A stretch of 27,193 bases of DNA from a virus. Position numbers and translations under genes: made by a program. The notes beneath the pieces are model-generated. The model worked only from the letters and a program-made list of their open reading frames with translations. It was not told where the DNA came from and did not search any database. Below are positions 14,963 to 22,785 of the stretch, piece by piece (position 1 is the first letter of the stretch; the number at the start of each line of letters is the position of its first letter). The stretch spans positions 1-27,193 of IMG/VR virus record IMGVR_UViG_3300024520_000413. One strand, written 5' to 3'.

Positions 14963-16348
14963 TTATGTAATCACAAAATCTGCATCATCAGTAATAGCTA
15001 AGGTATCCGATAATGCCGAAACTCTAGCCATTGCCATAGATATTACATCATCAACCGATGCGAGTTCTGCAAGAGTATTATCAAATTCTAATATCGTTCC
15101 CTGGAAAAATACCACCCTGCACTCTACCGGCAGCTCATCTAGATTATCTTTTGAAACTGCATTACCAAGAACCCATCGACGCCCCATATTTCCACCAGAC
15201 GCATCGGCAAATATACCAATCTCAGTTATAGATAAATCATCACCAGTAGGCTCATCCTGTCCAAAAACCGCCCTGCTAAAGCAAGTGCTTCCGACTGACC
15301 AAACATCAGCTTTTTTTCTGTATATTTCTTCTTCGAGTTGATCATCGCGCAGCTCATCCACCGCAGTCGTGCCAGTTCCTATAGCTATATATCCCATCCA
15401 TTCTTTACCATACTCTTGATAGCCTAACAAAGCATTTACTATTTCATCTTGCGCCTCGCCCTGCACAGATACGAATGCAATTAAATCTGCAATAGTAACT
15501 ATATCTGCAACAATTAAACGCGGCCCATTTAATGTGCTGAACAATTCTGCTATGGTTAAGGTATCGCTAAATTCTAAAGACTGCGGAATATTTATCGAAT
15601 CAGTAATTACTACAATATCGGCAAAACCGCTTCCAGTGCTAACGGTAAAATAAAAACCAGTTGTAAACTCATTTACTGCAATAGTATCAACTGCATTCTT
15701 TCCTACTTCCAATATAGACACATCGGATAATGTAAATGTATCCGAAGATGTTAAAAATCTATTTGTCGAGATAGTGTTAGTCCAAATCTGAGTAGCCAAT
15801 GGATCGATAGTGTACGCTCCGCCACCATTAAATCTAATCCATCTTCTAGTTTCACCATCAACTACTTGATCATCCCAATCATCTGGAGCAGAAATAAATA
15901 CATCAACAAAACCTACCGTCTTGAAATTGTTTAACGTACTGGCATAATGCGTGGCCGGAAGAATTGACCATCCTGCTAAAGTGCTGTACTCGATTGTAAA
16001 CGATCCCGAACCCGTACCGGCTGTTCCAATATTAAACGTAATCCAATCTATATTAGCATCTTCGCCAATGTAAAAAAAATCTGCTGCGTCGTGCAAAAGA
16101 AAAACATCATTAGCAGTAGCTTCGTTGGCCTCTGTGGTATAATCGGTAAAAGATGCTCCATCGTAAAAGAATCCAGCAGCTATGGCGGACGGTGTCACTT
16201 CATCAACAGCATCACCAATGGATGACTTTCCTGGCGCGGTGAAAATATTAACTTCCACATCTTGCTCGGTCACCACAACCAACGGAGCACTATGCTTGGG
16301 AGGGGATGTGAGAACTATTGGATATGTAGACCAAAATACATCTGCCAT
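14963..16348 (-). CDS. Multidomain virion surface or fibre protein, 461 aa
   Basis: Three parts are visible. Residues 60-195 form a beta-sandwich-like module (FFYDGASFTDYTTEANEATA, then FYIGED, GTGSGSFTIEYS, GWSILP, TRRWIRF) found in many phage surface proteins. Residues 200-292 and 430-455 hold repeated SDT[FL]T[LI]-type units with Asp every few residues. Residues 303-420 are the duplicated domain of this window (YIAIGTGTTAVDELRDDQLE, then ITEIGIFAD, then RRWVLGNAVS). ATG 16348 overlaps the upstream stop (TAATG); the ribosome-binding site is weak. It sits just before the portal gene. Role: probably fibre, adhesin or capsid surface protein; the exact location in the virion is unknown. Confidence 0.72.
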   Translation of the reverse strand: MADVFWSTYPIVLTSPPKHSAPLVVVTEQDVEVNIFTAPGKSSIGDAVDEVTPSAIAAGFFYDGASFTDYTTEANEATANDVFLLHDAADFFYIGEDANIDWITFNIGTAGTGSGSFTIEYSTLAGWSILPATHYASTLNNFKTVGFVDVFISAPDDWDDQVVDGETRRWIRFNGGGAYTIDPLATQIWTNTISTNRFLTSSDTFTLSDVSILEVGKNAVDTIAVNEFTTGFYFTVSTGSGFADIVVITDSINIPQSLEFSDTLTIAELFSTLNGPRLIVADIVTIADLIAFVSVQGEAQDEIVNALLGYQEYGKEWMGYIAIGTGTTAVDELRDDQLEEEIYRKKADVWSVGSTCFSRAVFGQDEPTGDDLSITEIGIFADASGGNMGRRWVLGNAVSKDNLDELPVECRVVFFQGTILEFDNTLAELASVDDVISMAMARVSALSDTLAITDDADFVIT

Positions 16349-17049
16349 TATGGAAAACTAGTCCTTATTTCATACTCAACATACAATCTATCGCCATCCG
16401 GCACAGCAACCCCGCCAGCATCGATATCGCGAGTTATTAAATGACTTATTCCAGTATCATCATAAAATAATCCCGTTTCATATATAGTTACCGGCGAACC
16501 AGACCCATTATCAAGCGCCCGCGTCCATGTAGATTCGTAATAACTAGATCCGCCGACCCAACTCTCCGACTTGGTCATCTGTATGTATTCTAATTGATTT
16601 GGGCCACTTCCATCTGTAACCAAATTACCTAGTTCAAAATCATCAAAACTTTCTGCCGTTGCATCTCTGCCGACCAATATTCCATGATGATCATCGTCCA
16701 CAGCAGCATAAAATCCACCACCTAATGATTCTGGAGTAAGATCTTGAATTATCGACTGCCCTAATGAATCTTCTAATCGCCATGTTCGTAAGTGACCATC
16801 AGCGTATAGCGTACCTTCAACCTGGAGCGTGGGAGCAATCGTAACATTCACATACATATTTCTCACAAAAGAATGAGAATGATGCTGTCGCGCTAACTTT
16901 ACTGCACCAGATTTGCCATCAACTAATTTGATTCTCACTATTGGCTCTATTATGCGAGTATTTAATTTACCTGCTATTTTACGCATCTTCTCGTAAATAG
17001 CAGATTCGTACTTAAATAATTCTTGCTCTTCTTTGAGAAGGTCATTCAT
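16348..17049 (-). CDS. Virion surface-domain protein, paralogue of the next upstream gene, 233 aa
   Basis: The first 35 residues are charged and helical. The rest matches the upstream gene at 17058: HSFVRNMYVN (about residues 59-68) against HTWLRNYSNM, and GILVGRDATAESFDDFELGN (about 128-147) against GIVIGRGAAAYSYEDFVLDS, followed by G-[ST]-G-x-NQ. The C-terminal turn YETGLFYDDTG and the final strand DRLYVEYEIRTSFP complete the fold. ATG 17049 has AGGA seven bases upstream. The pair looks like a tandem duplication that has diverged. Such domains occur in phage tail fibres and head-surface proteins; which applies here is not visible. Confidence 0.72.
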   Translation of the reverse strand: MNDLLKEEQELFKYESAIYEKMRKIAGKLNTRIIEPIVRIKLVDGKSGAVKLARQHHSHSFVRNMYVNVTIAPTLQVEGTLYADGHLRTWRLEDSLGQSIIQDLTPESLGGGFYAAVDDDHHGILVGRDATAESFDDFELGNLVTDGSGPNQLEYIQMTKSESWVGGSSYYESTWTRALDNGSGSPVTIYETGLFYDDTGISHLITRDIDAGGVAVPDGDRLYVEYEIRTSFP

Positions 17050-17057
17050 AATTTATC

Positions 17058-17765
17058 CTACGTTGGCCAGATGCCACTTACAGTAGTGTAGGTAACGCGA
17101 CACGCTTTATCGTTATCTATATTAACTGTAGGCGATACAACATCGCGCGACATTAAAATTTGATTATTATTTAATATTCCTGCCTCTGTTACTCCGATAG
17201 CACCACCAGATCGATTAACAAAATATCTTTTCATAACACTAGTCCATTGACGAATACCGCCATCCCACGTTTGAACATGATCAAACATATCATAATGTAA
17301 CATTTGATTAGCACCAGTTCCGTGATCAATCAAACTATCTAATACAAAATCTTCATAACTATACGCTGCTGCCCCTCTGCCAATAACAATACCAACAGTA
17401 TCTTCACCAAAAGCACCATCTATATCATCAAATCTAATTGCATCACCACTATCCGCAACAACCCCGGCTGTATTTTTTGAGTTAACATGACCAGCCGCGA
17501 AAGTAGTAGAACTCCCTTCTAAGCCACAACATAACATCGCAAACATATTAGAATAATTACGAAGCCATGTATGCATCAATCCTTCGCGCTTATCTTCAAC
17601 TCGTCCTTCTTTATCTAGCGACTCGCAAGAAAAGAATGGTATTGTAAAGGGGGGTGGAGATATAAGTTGACTACGAAGATAGAGCATTTCTTTATATAAC
17701 TCATACTCCTCTTGCCCTTCTAGCATGGAAAGTATTTTATCATCTTGTAAACTTTTTATTTGCAT
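17058..17765 (-). CDS. Virion surface-domain protein, paralogue of the next downstream gene, 235 aa
   Basis: An N-terminal helix region (MQIKSLQDDKILSMLEGQEE, continuing to residue 33) precedes a beta-rich domain. It shares the HTWLRN, G-R-x-A-x-A-x-S-[FY]-[DE]-DF-x-L and G-[ST]-G-x-NQ signatures with the gene at 16348. It ends with a VTEAGILNNNQILMSRDVVS turn and the strand ACRVTYTTVSGIWP. The two genes are nine bases apart and similar in length throughout, so a tandem duplication is likely. The ribosome-binding site AGAGGA lies six bases upstream of ATG 17765. Expected to be part of the virion surface, by comparison with where the domain is found in other phages. Confidence 0.72.
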   Translation of the reverse strand: MQIKSLQDDKILSMLEGQEEYELYKEMLYLRSQLISPPPFTIPFFSCESLDKEGRVEDKREGLMHTWLRNYSNMFAMLCCGLEGSSTTFAAGHVNSKNTAGVVADSGDAIRFDDIDGAFGEDTVGIVIGRGAAAYSYEDFVLDSLIDHGTGANQMLHYDMFDHVQTWDGGIRQWTSVMKRYFVNRSGGAIGVTEAGILNNNQILMSRDVVSPTVNIDNDKACRVTYTTVSGIWPT

Positions 17766-17767
17766 TA

Positions 17768-18055
17768 CTATTCCTCTACATCGAAAGACGCACGTTTTAC
17801 ATCTATATCCGGATCAATACCAGCAGTTATTTCCGCATACCACTTGCCAGACAATACTGCATCTGGGATTATAAAGGTGTAGCGGTAAGCACCCACTGAT
17901 TCGTTAATTAAATTATCAACATCATAATTGATGCGAGTCACATCGGACGGATCTTTCACTACAATAGATACAGTAGTTGCATCGATTAAAGCATCGTCGC
18001 TTTTCTGGCGATGCTCCCATTTTATTGTAACGCCTTGCCCCGGATGTTTAGCCAT
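17768..18055 (-). CDS. Small Ig-like virion protein, 95 aa
   Basis: The whole product looks like one Ig-like or beta-sandwich domain. Alternating strands include VTIKWEHRQKSDD, TVSIVVKDPSDVTRINYDVD, AYRYTFIIPDAVLSGKWYAE and KRASFDVEE. Such small domains with a V-x-V-x-DP-x-G pattern commonly occur in fibres or as capsid decoration. The start overlaps the previous stop (TAATG), with AAGG eight bases upstream. It stands two bases before the duplicated-domain pair and after the 113-aa gene, so it belongs to the surface protein block. The related N-terminal domain of the 715-aa gene (TYRIYEDETDPPILTGSM) has a similar pattern. Confidence 0.7.
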   Translation of the reverse strand: MAKHPGQGVTIKWEHRQKSDDALIDATTVSIVVKDPSDVTRINYDVDNLINESVGAYRYTFIIPDAVLSGKWYAEITAGIDPDIDVKRASFDVEE

Positions 18056-18396
18056 TAGTCAACCTTTAGAATTTTAATAAAATACACATTATCATCTTTA
18101 TACATGCGCGCACCAGATGTACGCAACAAAATTACTTCAAACAAATTGCTATCTATGCGAACCCGCCTCAACCAATTCGGAATATCCATACGCATGGAAT
18201 CAGATATAGACAATACATCACTAAGGGTTAAAACTCTTACAGGTACAATCGAATCGAATATATCTAGAGTGTCACCAACGTCCAGCGTAAGAACTATTGC
18301 CGATGGCCCGCTAAAAAACATTGGCATTGTTGGCGCTATCATATAGCCAACAGCATTTTGTACAGAATTGAGATTACCACGCCAATGTATTATCAT
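18055..18396 (-). CDS. Small virion-block protein with DTL-type repeats, 113 aa
   Basis: No family recognised. The first 30 residues are hydrophobic and Pro/Met-rich. Then two or three short repeats appear (VGDTLDIFDSI, LSDVLSISDSM; residues about 38-68) of the same kind as in the 461-aa gene. The C-terminal third contains VRIDSNLFEVILLRTSG and a basic YFIKILKVD end. The start overlaps the 715-aa gene stop as ATGA and has no Shine-Dalgarno site, so coupled translation is likely. The position suggests an accessory to the fibre-like protein; the function is unknown. Confidence 0.6.
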   Translation of the reverse strand: MIIHWRGNLNSVQNAVGYMIAPTMPMFFSGPSAIVLTLDVGDTLDIFDSIVPVRVLTLSDVLSISDSMRMDIPNWLRRVRIDSNLFEVILLRTSGARMYKDDNVYFIKILKVD

Positions 18397-20540
18397 GATG
18401 CTGTTTTAATTGTAACAAATGTATCGGCAGCTCCCGCAGACGAAAACTTGAACGTCAGTAAGTCAGCGTTCATATCCGCCGCTGTAGCATCTATCGCATA
18501 TATACCACTACCAATTTCAGCTATCGAGCCAGCAACGCCACCAAAGGCTCCACCATCTTTAGATACCTGACCGGTAACAGTAAGTCCTGTTTCGGGGGTA
18601 GTAAAATCTGTTTCGTCAACCATTAAAAATTCTAAATCTGCAAAAGCGGTATTCTTTAGCGGAGCCGAACCATCTGTTCCGCGCATCGTTTGCCTAATAG
18701 ATGTTTGGAACATCCGGCCAGTTGCATCGGCAAATACATAATCAATCCCACCAATAACTACCTTTTGATCCTTAAAGACTATCCTAATACTATCGCCTTC
18801 GGCATATCCAGACCCGCTATCGAATACCTCGTCGTAATAAATCAGACCAGCTGACTCGGAACACGCCGCATCGTTGACCACATTAGACCATGACGTACCT
18901 CCTATCGCCTTGCGATCAATACCAATTGTTCCCGGAGTAATCTCATCGATAGATGGTAAGTGAAGCAACGAATCAGTTATCATAAAACCTATCCTCACCG
19001 ATACAGTATCGGCAAGATCAATATCATTAGGTACGAGCGGCTGTGCGTGAATACTGGTTGCCACCATATCTGTATTGGTTGTAGTGGTATCAACCAATAT
19101 AACACCATTTATTTTAGTCGATCCTCGGTCGTAACCGCTATCTACAAAATGTTTAAGATCATTCGATGATTGATCGTCATGTTCAATAGTGCCTATAGAT
19201 GAATCGGCTCCTTGAATCTCATACGTCGTATCGGCCGCAGGATTGGTTGCCCAATTTGGTTTAATCGTCGCCACTTTTGTTGTACCATCATAAAAAGCAA
19301 TAATGCGCGATTGTCCTACACCAGTACCGCCGGTCGTTACTATTCTAGCCCCCTGATATAACTCATCTGTGGCCGGCTCACCAGCGGCGAGAGTGATAGA
19401 TCCGTTCGCGCCAGCTTGTGCCGTTCCTGTGGCCAAAGCAGTTAATCCAATTCCTGCATTTGTATCGACATGTATAGCGCGAATTACCTCAGAAAGCGAT
19501 ACACCATTACCGGGAGCAGCTTCCGCAGGGAACGCTACTATCCCAACAGTTCCTACAAGAATGTTAATAAACTGCTTTATATATTGCATTGCCGTATCGA
19601 CATCTGTCGGATCGCCACCGGCAGCAGCATCGTCCAATGCGCCCAACACAGATGCCTTTGCCGCGTTATCAGTTCCCCGCATCGCTGTCGTAGGAATCGC
19701 CGCGATAAGTGCCCGAAGTGCCTCCTCTGAATCGACCTGACTGGAGAAATCGCCACCACCAGAACCACCATCTGCGTTGATCGCTGTTAATTCTGTTGCA
19801 TTATCCGTTTCGATAGCAGCATCACTACGAGCAAGTAACTGGACGTATTTAAGCAACTTTGCCGCAGTAGCCGCAGCATCAAGAATAAGATCCAATCTAC
19901 CACCGTTTATCCAGTCGGTTAAAACACCCATACGAGCAACAGTAATCTCGTGCGTATTCGCCAACTGCACATCTAAATCTAGTCCGCCAGCATCGGATAT
20001 GGGTATACCACCAGGGCCATCCGCATCGGCACCAGGCAAACTGTTTATCGTGCCATTAGGTGTAGCGACATCGAGAAATTTTATCAACGCTGCCGCAAGT
20101 CTACCGGCCCCGCCTTCGGTCAATATAGTACCCATAACATGCGTCAAATCAACTTCCGGAACACCGGCTACCGATGGAGTTGCCGCTGCTGTATCAAGCC
20201 ATTTCTGAACATTAGACTTTCGTTCATCATACGCCTTGAAGCCATAACTGATTCCGCCTTGATCAGAATCAACAGTAGCAACTATATATACAGTATAACT
20301 CTTGCCATTCTCGAAACCATTGCCAGAAGTGCAAGCTATAGATTCGGTATAAAATCCAGTTGTATCGTCATCATCTAATTTTGCCATACTGCCAGTCAGA
20401 ATTGGTGGATCAGTCTCATCTTCGTATATTCTATATGTAGGCACAGAATCAGCGTCAGTCAACACACCCGTATCGGGATCGTGCGTAGTGACGCTAAATA
20501 CTAGATTATCGCCTATTTCAACTTCTGTCGGGCAGCCCAT
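18393..20540 (-). CDS. Large fibre- or adhesin-like virion protein, 715 aa
   Basis: This is the largest product of the surface block. Residues 1-100 form an Ig-like domain (VEIGDNLVFSVTTHDPDTG, then YRIYEDE and GKSYTVYIVATVD). Residues 110-290 are an Ala/Gly/Asp-rich low-complexity helix-rich section. Residues 330-440 contain VSLSEVIRAIHVDTN and the Gly/Thr-rich strand pair GARIVTTGGTGVGQSRIIAF. Residues 490-715 have further beta modules, with DTVSVRIGFMITDSLLHLPS and the final VSKDGGAFGGVAGSIAEIGS and GIYAIDATAADMNADLLTF. That last module is typical of phage fibre or adhesin tips. AGGAG lies eight bases before ATG 20540. It probably helps recognise the host, which is inference from composition and neighbours. 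Confidence 0.7.
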   Translation of the reverse strand: MGCPTEVEIGDNLVFSVTTHDPDTGVLTDADSVPTYRIYEDETDPPILTGSMAKLDDDDTTGFYTESIACTSGNGFENGKSYTVYIVATVDSDQGGISYGFKAYDERKSNVQKWLDTAAATPSVAGVPEVDLTHVMGTILTEGGAGRLAAALIKFLDVATPNGTINSLPGADADGPGGIPISDAGGLDLDVQLANTHEITVARMGVLTDWINGGRLDLILDAAATAAKLLKYVQLLARSDAAIETDNATELTAINADGGSGGGDFSSQVDSEEALRALIAAIPTTAMRGTDNAAKASVLGALDDAAAGGDPTDVDTAMQYIKQFINILVGTVGIVAFPAEAAPGNGVSLSEVIRAIHVDTNAGIGLTALATGTAQAGANGSITLAAGEPATDELYQGARIVTTGGTGVGQSRIIAFYDGTTKVATIKPNWATNPAADTTYEIQGADSSIGTIEHDDQSSNDLKHFVDSGYDRGSTKINGVILVDTTTTNTDMVATSIHAQPLVPNDIDLADTVSVRIGFMITDSLLHLPSIDEITPGTIGIDRKAIGGTSWSNVVNDAACSESAGLIYYDEVFDSGSGYAEGDSIRIVFKDQKVVIGGIDYVFADATGRMFQTSIRQTMRGTDGSAPLKNTAFADLEFLMVDETDFTTPETGLTVTGQVSKDGGAFGGVAGSIAEIGSGIYAIDATAADMNADLLTFKFSSAGAADTFVTIKTAS

Positions 20541-20541
20541 T

Positions 20542-20757
20542 CTATATCACTCCTGATAATATTTTTTCAGTCACACCCCAAATAAACGCAAATACTAAAC
20601 CGCCAATAATTATCTGACCACCAAATACTAGCGAATGTATACCATCCTTAGACATAATCGGCGTAGCTACTCCGACCGCTGGCGGAATCACAGCATCCTG
20701 CCATGCTCCCTGATATAACCTATCTTGCCACGCACCTTGATATAACCCTGTAGCCAT
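20542..20757 (-). CDS. Small protein with LYQGAWQD tandem repeat and membrane segment, 71 aa
   Basis: The N-terminus contains GLYQGAWQD and RLYQGAWQD back to back (residues 4-21), an almost exact nine-residue tandem duplication. A loop rich in Pro/Val/Ala follows, and then one or two hydrophobic spans (about residues 42-70: HSLVFGGQIIIGGLVFAFIW). ATG 20757 overlaps the beta-helix gene stop (TAATG), with GGAG eight bases upstream. The aromatic-rich repeat before a membrane segment is unusual for a structural block. It might anchor a fibre part, or could be a membrane protein with an unrelated job. The repeat resembles YQGAWQ motifs in small phage proteins of unknown function. Confidence 0.6.
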   Translation of the reverse strand: MATGLYQGAWQDRLYQGAWQDAVIPPAVGVATPIMSKDGIHSLVFGGQIIIGGLVFAFIWGVTEKILSGVI

Positions 20758-21710
20758 TAGCTTACTCCAAGTAATATAGCAAATGCATCGTCACTATCTA
20801 CACCGCTAAAATCGCCGCCGCCAGCATCAGTAAATCCGGGAGCATTGGCGGTAGCTCCAGACCCTTTGGTAACATTAGTAGTATCTCCACCAGTATTTCC
20901 GTTATAATTATTGTAATCAAACAAATTCGCCTCTATAGCGGAAGCCCAAACAATCCCTTTGGTTGTATTGGTCACAATTTGATTATTCAAAACTATATAA
21001 GCTTGACCAGCTATAGCATTTATCCCTGTAACACAATTATATATCGTATTATTGCAAATATATCCAAATTCAGTAGTAGCCCCAGTGACTTGCACTCCAT
21101 ACGTTGTACATGTATCAACAATATTAAAAGAAACACTGGAACGACCAGATACATGAATACCACTTTTAGAGTCATGAGCATAACATCCATACACCTGACC
21201 CTGAGTGCTGAACATCCCTATACCGTAACCGGCATCGCTAATTCCTTCGCAATTAAAGACTAGCGAGTACAGCCCTTCGATATCAATGGCACTTCTATCT
21301 GCCGTTCCGCTGCTATTATCCGCCTTACAGTTAATTACTTTAGTGCCTGTATCGCCTCGAAGAACATACGTTTGCTCGCCCTCAAATCTACAATTTTTCC
21401 ATTGCCAATAATTATCAACGCGAACACCGTAGCTTGCCCCTCCATCAAAGAAAGGTCGGTCAGTTCCTTGCGCCTCTGTCTCGGACTCATCGCTTACACC
21501 TATAACATTAATCATAGAAGCAGCAGTTCCATCAAGTGAGCTAAGTAAATTACTAGTCAACGTATATGTGCCGGACATAACATAATAAATATCGCCAGCA
21601 GCGGCACTACCTTCAAAATCCGTTTCAAATTCTGCATAGCCCATCGCGTTAGCCCAAGAGCTACCTGACTTATCTCCTGCCCCTGCTACTGTTACATACA
21701 TCGTAGCCAT
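20757..21710 (-). CDS. Right-handed beta-helix protein, tailspike- or pectate-lyase-like, 317 aa
   Basis: From about residue 80 to 265 the sequence runs in regular short turns typical of a parallel beta-helix. Examples are WQWKNCRFEGEQTYVLRGDT, VFNCEGISDAGYGIGMFSTQ, VYGCYAHDSKSGIHVSGRSS and GYICNNTIYNCVTGINAIAG. Asn, Gly and Cys recur at the turn positions. An N-terminal strand YVTVAGAGDKSGSSWANAMG and TYTLTSNLLSSLDGTA belong to the same class. Proteins of this fold serve as phage tailspikes that bind or cleave surface polysaccharide. No catalytic residues can be assigned, so binding may be its only job. The ATG overlaps the upstream stop (TAATG). A host-glycan-facing role fits its neighbours. 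Confidence 0.82.
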   Translation of the reverse strand: MATMYVTVAGAGDKSGSSWANAMGYAEFETDFEGSAAAGDIYYVMSGTYTLTSNLLSSLDGTAASMINVIGVSDESETEAQGTDRPFFDGGASYGVRVDNYWQWKNCRFEGEQTYVLRGDTGTKVINCKADNSSGTADRSAIDIEGLYSLVFNCEGISDAGYGIGMFSTQGQVYGCYAHDSKSGIHVSGRSSVSFNIVDTCTTYGVQVTGATTEFGYICNNTIYNCVTGINAIAGQAYIVLNNQIVTNTTKGIVWASAIEANLFDYNNYNGNTGGDTTNVTKGSGATANAPGFTDAGGGDFSGVDSDDAFAILLGVS

Positions 21711-22243
21711 TAGAGCATCTCCTTAACCAACACCATATCTTTATCCGATAAACTATATAACTTCTTTATCGTCGCTTCGTCTGCTAACGAGACGGATGCT
21801 TGCCCTGCTTTTTTAAGTTGGCCAAATACATCATCAAGTTGGTGAATTGCCAATAATCTTGCTCTTGTAACAGAAACCACTAAAGGGGTGACTGGTATAT
21901 CTTTGGGGTCGGTACTTAGTTTCAACTTCTCGTACATCTTCTTATCGATAGGTTCAACAGGTTTATCAGCGCCATCTATAAACCAATCCTCAAGATCGTT
22001 CTGTGTCGCAAACCGCTTGTGACTACAGCTTGGATCGACAGTATTGCCGGGCGGAATATAAACATTATCCAAATTGCATTTCTCAAATACTACACCAGTC
22101 ATAGTGTCGGGAAAAATATGTGCGTCAAGAGTCGATTGGGAGAACCCGCTGCCGACAATCGTACCAGCCAAATCTATTGCTGTTTTCAGCGCAGCAGGAT
22201 TACGACCAAAACTTTTATAGGAGTATTTTTCGTTTATTGCCAT
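21710..22243 (-). CDS. Unknown virion-block protein, 177 aa
   Basis: No firm family. The first 50 residues contain a Gly/Ser-rich region followed by a FEKCNLDNVYIPPGNTV stretch (about 53-69), a pattern that recurs in small phage proteins beside fibre genes. Residues 75-115 are charged (DWFIDGADKPVEPIDKK). Residues 120-177 are helical, with a VTRARLLAIHQLDDVFGQLK segment and a final EATIKKLYSLSDKDMVLVKE. It may pack against the beta-helix protein, since the two genes overlap. AGGA lies nine bases before ATG 22243. Function is not determinable. Confidence 0.6.
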   Translation of the reverse strand: MAINEKYSYKSFGRNPAALKTAIDLAGTIVGSGFSQSTLDAHIFPDTMTGVVFEKCNLDNVYIPPGNTVDPSCSHKRFATQNDLEDWFIDGADKPVEPIDKKMYEKLKLSTDPKDIPVTPLVVSVTRARLLAIHQLDDVFGQLKKAGQASVSLADEATIKKLYSLSDKDMVLVKEML

Positions 22244-22254
22244 AGTTAAAATTC

Positions 22255-22785
22255 CTACGATGCTCCGTAGGTAATAGTCCAGGTTACTGTTAAAGTGTCG
22301 CCAGCACCTTTGTTAATTACTGCAAAATCTTGATAAGCCATCAAAGTTACAGTGGTGGCTCCAGCCGAATCAAACAATCCAGCCTCCACTAATGCGCCAG
22401 TTCCAACACCAGCACCAAATGTAGATACATGCACTACATCATTATCGGCTGCACCAGCCCCTTGAAGATTCGAATCATTCTGAACTCTAGCTACTTCGGC
22501 TTCCAGCAAAGTACTTGCTGTGGACTTTCCGCCAGTAGTAGTGCCGATAGCAGTATAGTCAATAAGGGTATCCTGCGCTTCGCCTTTAACCATACACTCC
22601 GCTATAAGCGCATCATAAGCAGATGTAATAGTATTTGTGTACTCACGCTTATCTTTTAATCTGCCATCTTCGCCGGTAAGCACAAGCTCTAGGCGACCCC
22701 TGACTGATATTTGCTTATCATGTAATTTTGCCTTAGACTTCTTAATAGCTAAACCACCAATTACAAGTCTTTTACTTTCATCCAT
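22255..22785 (-). CDS. Virion surface-domain protein, 176 aa, first gene after the terminase
   Basis: The product shows the most complete copy of the duplicated domain of this window. A beta-rich N-terminus (ISVRGRLELVLTGEDGRLKD) leads to the REYTNTITSAYDALIAECM helix (about 48-66), then YTAIGTTTGGKSTASTLLEA (residues about 78-97), EVARVQNDSN, GALVEAGLFDSAGATTVTLM and the final DTLTVTWTITYG. The form is widespread in phage genomes, generally in fibre-type or surface proteins. A very strong site (GAGGGGG, about five bases) precedes ATG 22785, which overlaps the terminase stop by eight bases. The protein may be an abundant component, but the sequence does not say where it sits. Confidence 0.75.
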   Translation of the reverse strand: MDESKRLVIGGLAIKKSKAKLHDKQISVRGRLELVLTGEDGRLKDKREYTNTITSAYDALIAECMVKGEAQDTLIDYTAIGTTTGGKSTASTLLEAEVARVQNDSNLQGAGAADNDVVHVSTFGAGVGTGALVEAGLFDSAGATTVTLMAYQDFAVINKGAGDTLTVTWTITYGAS

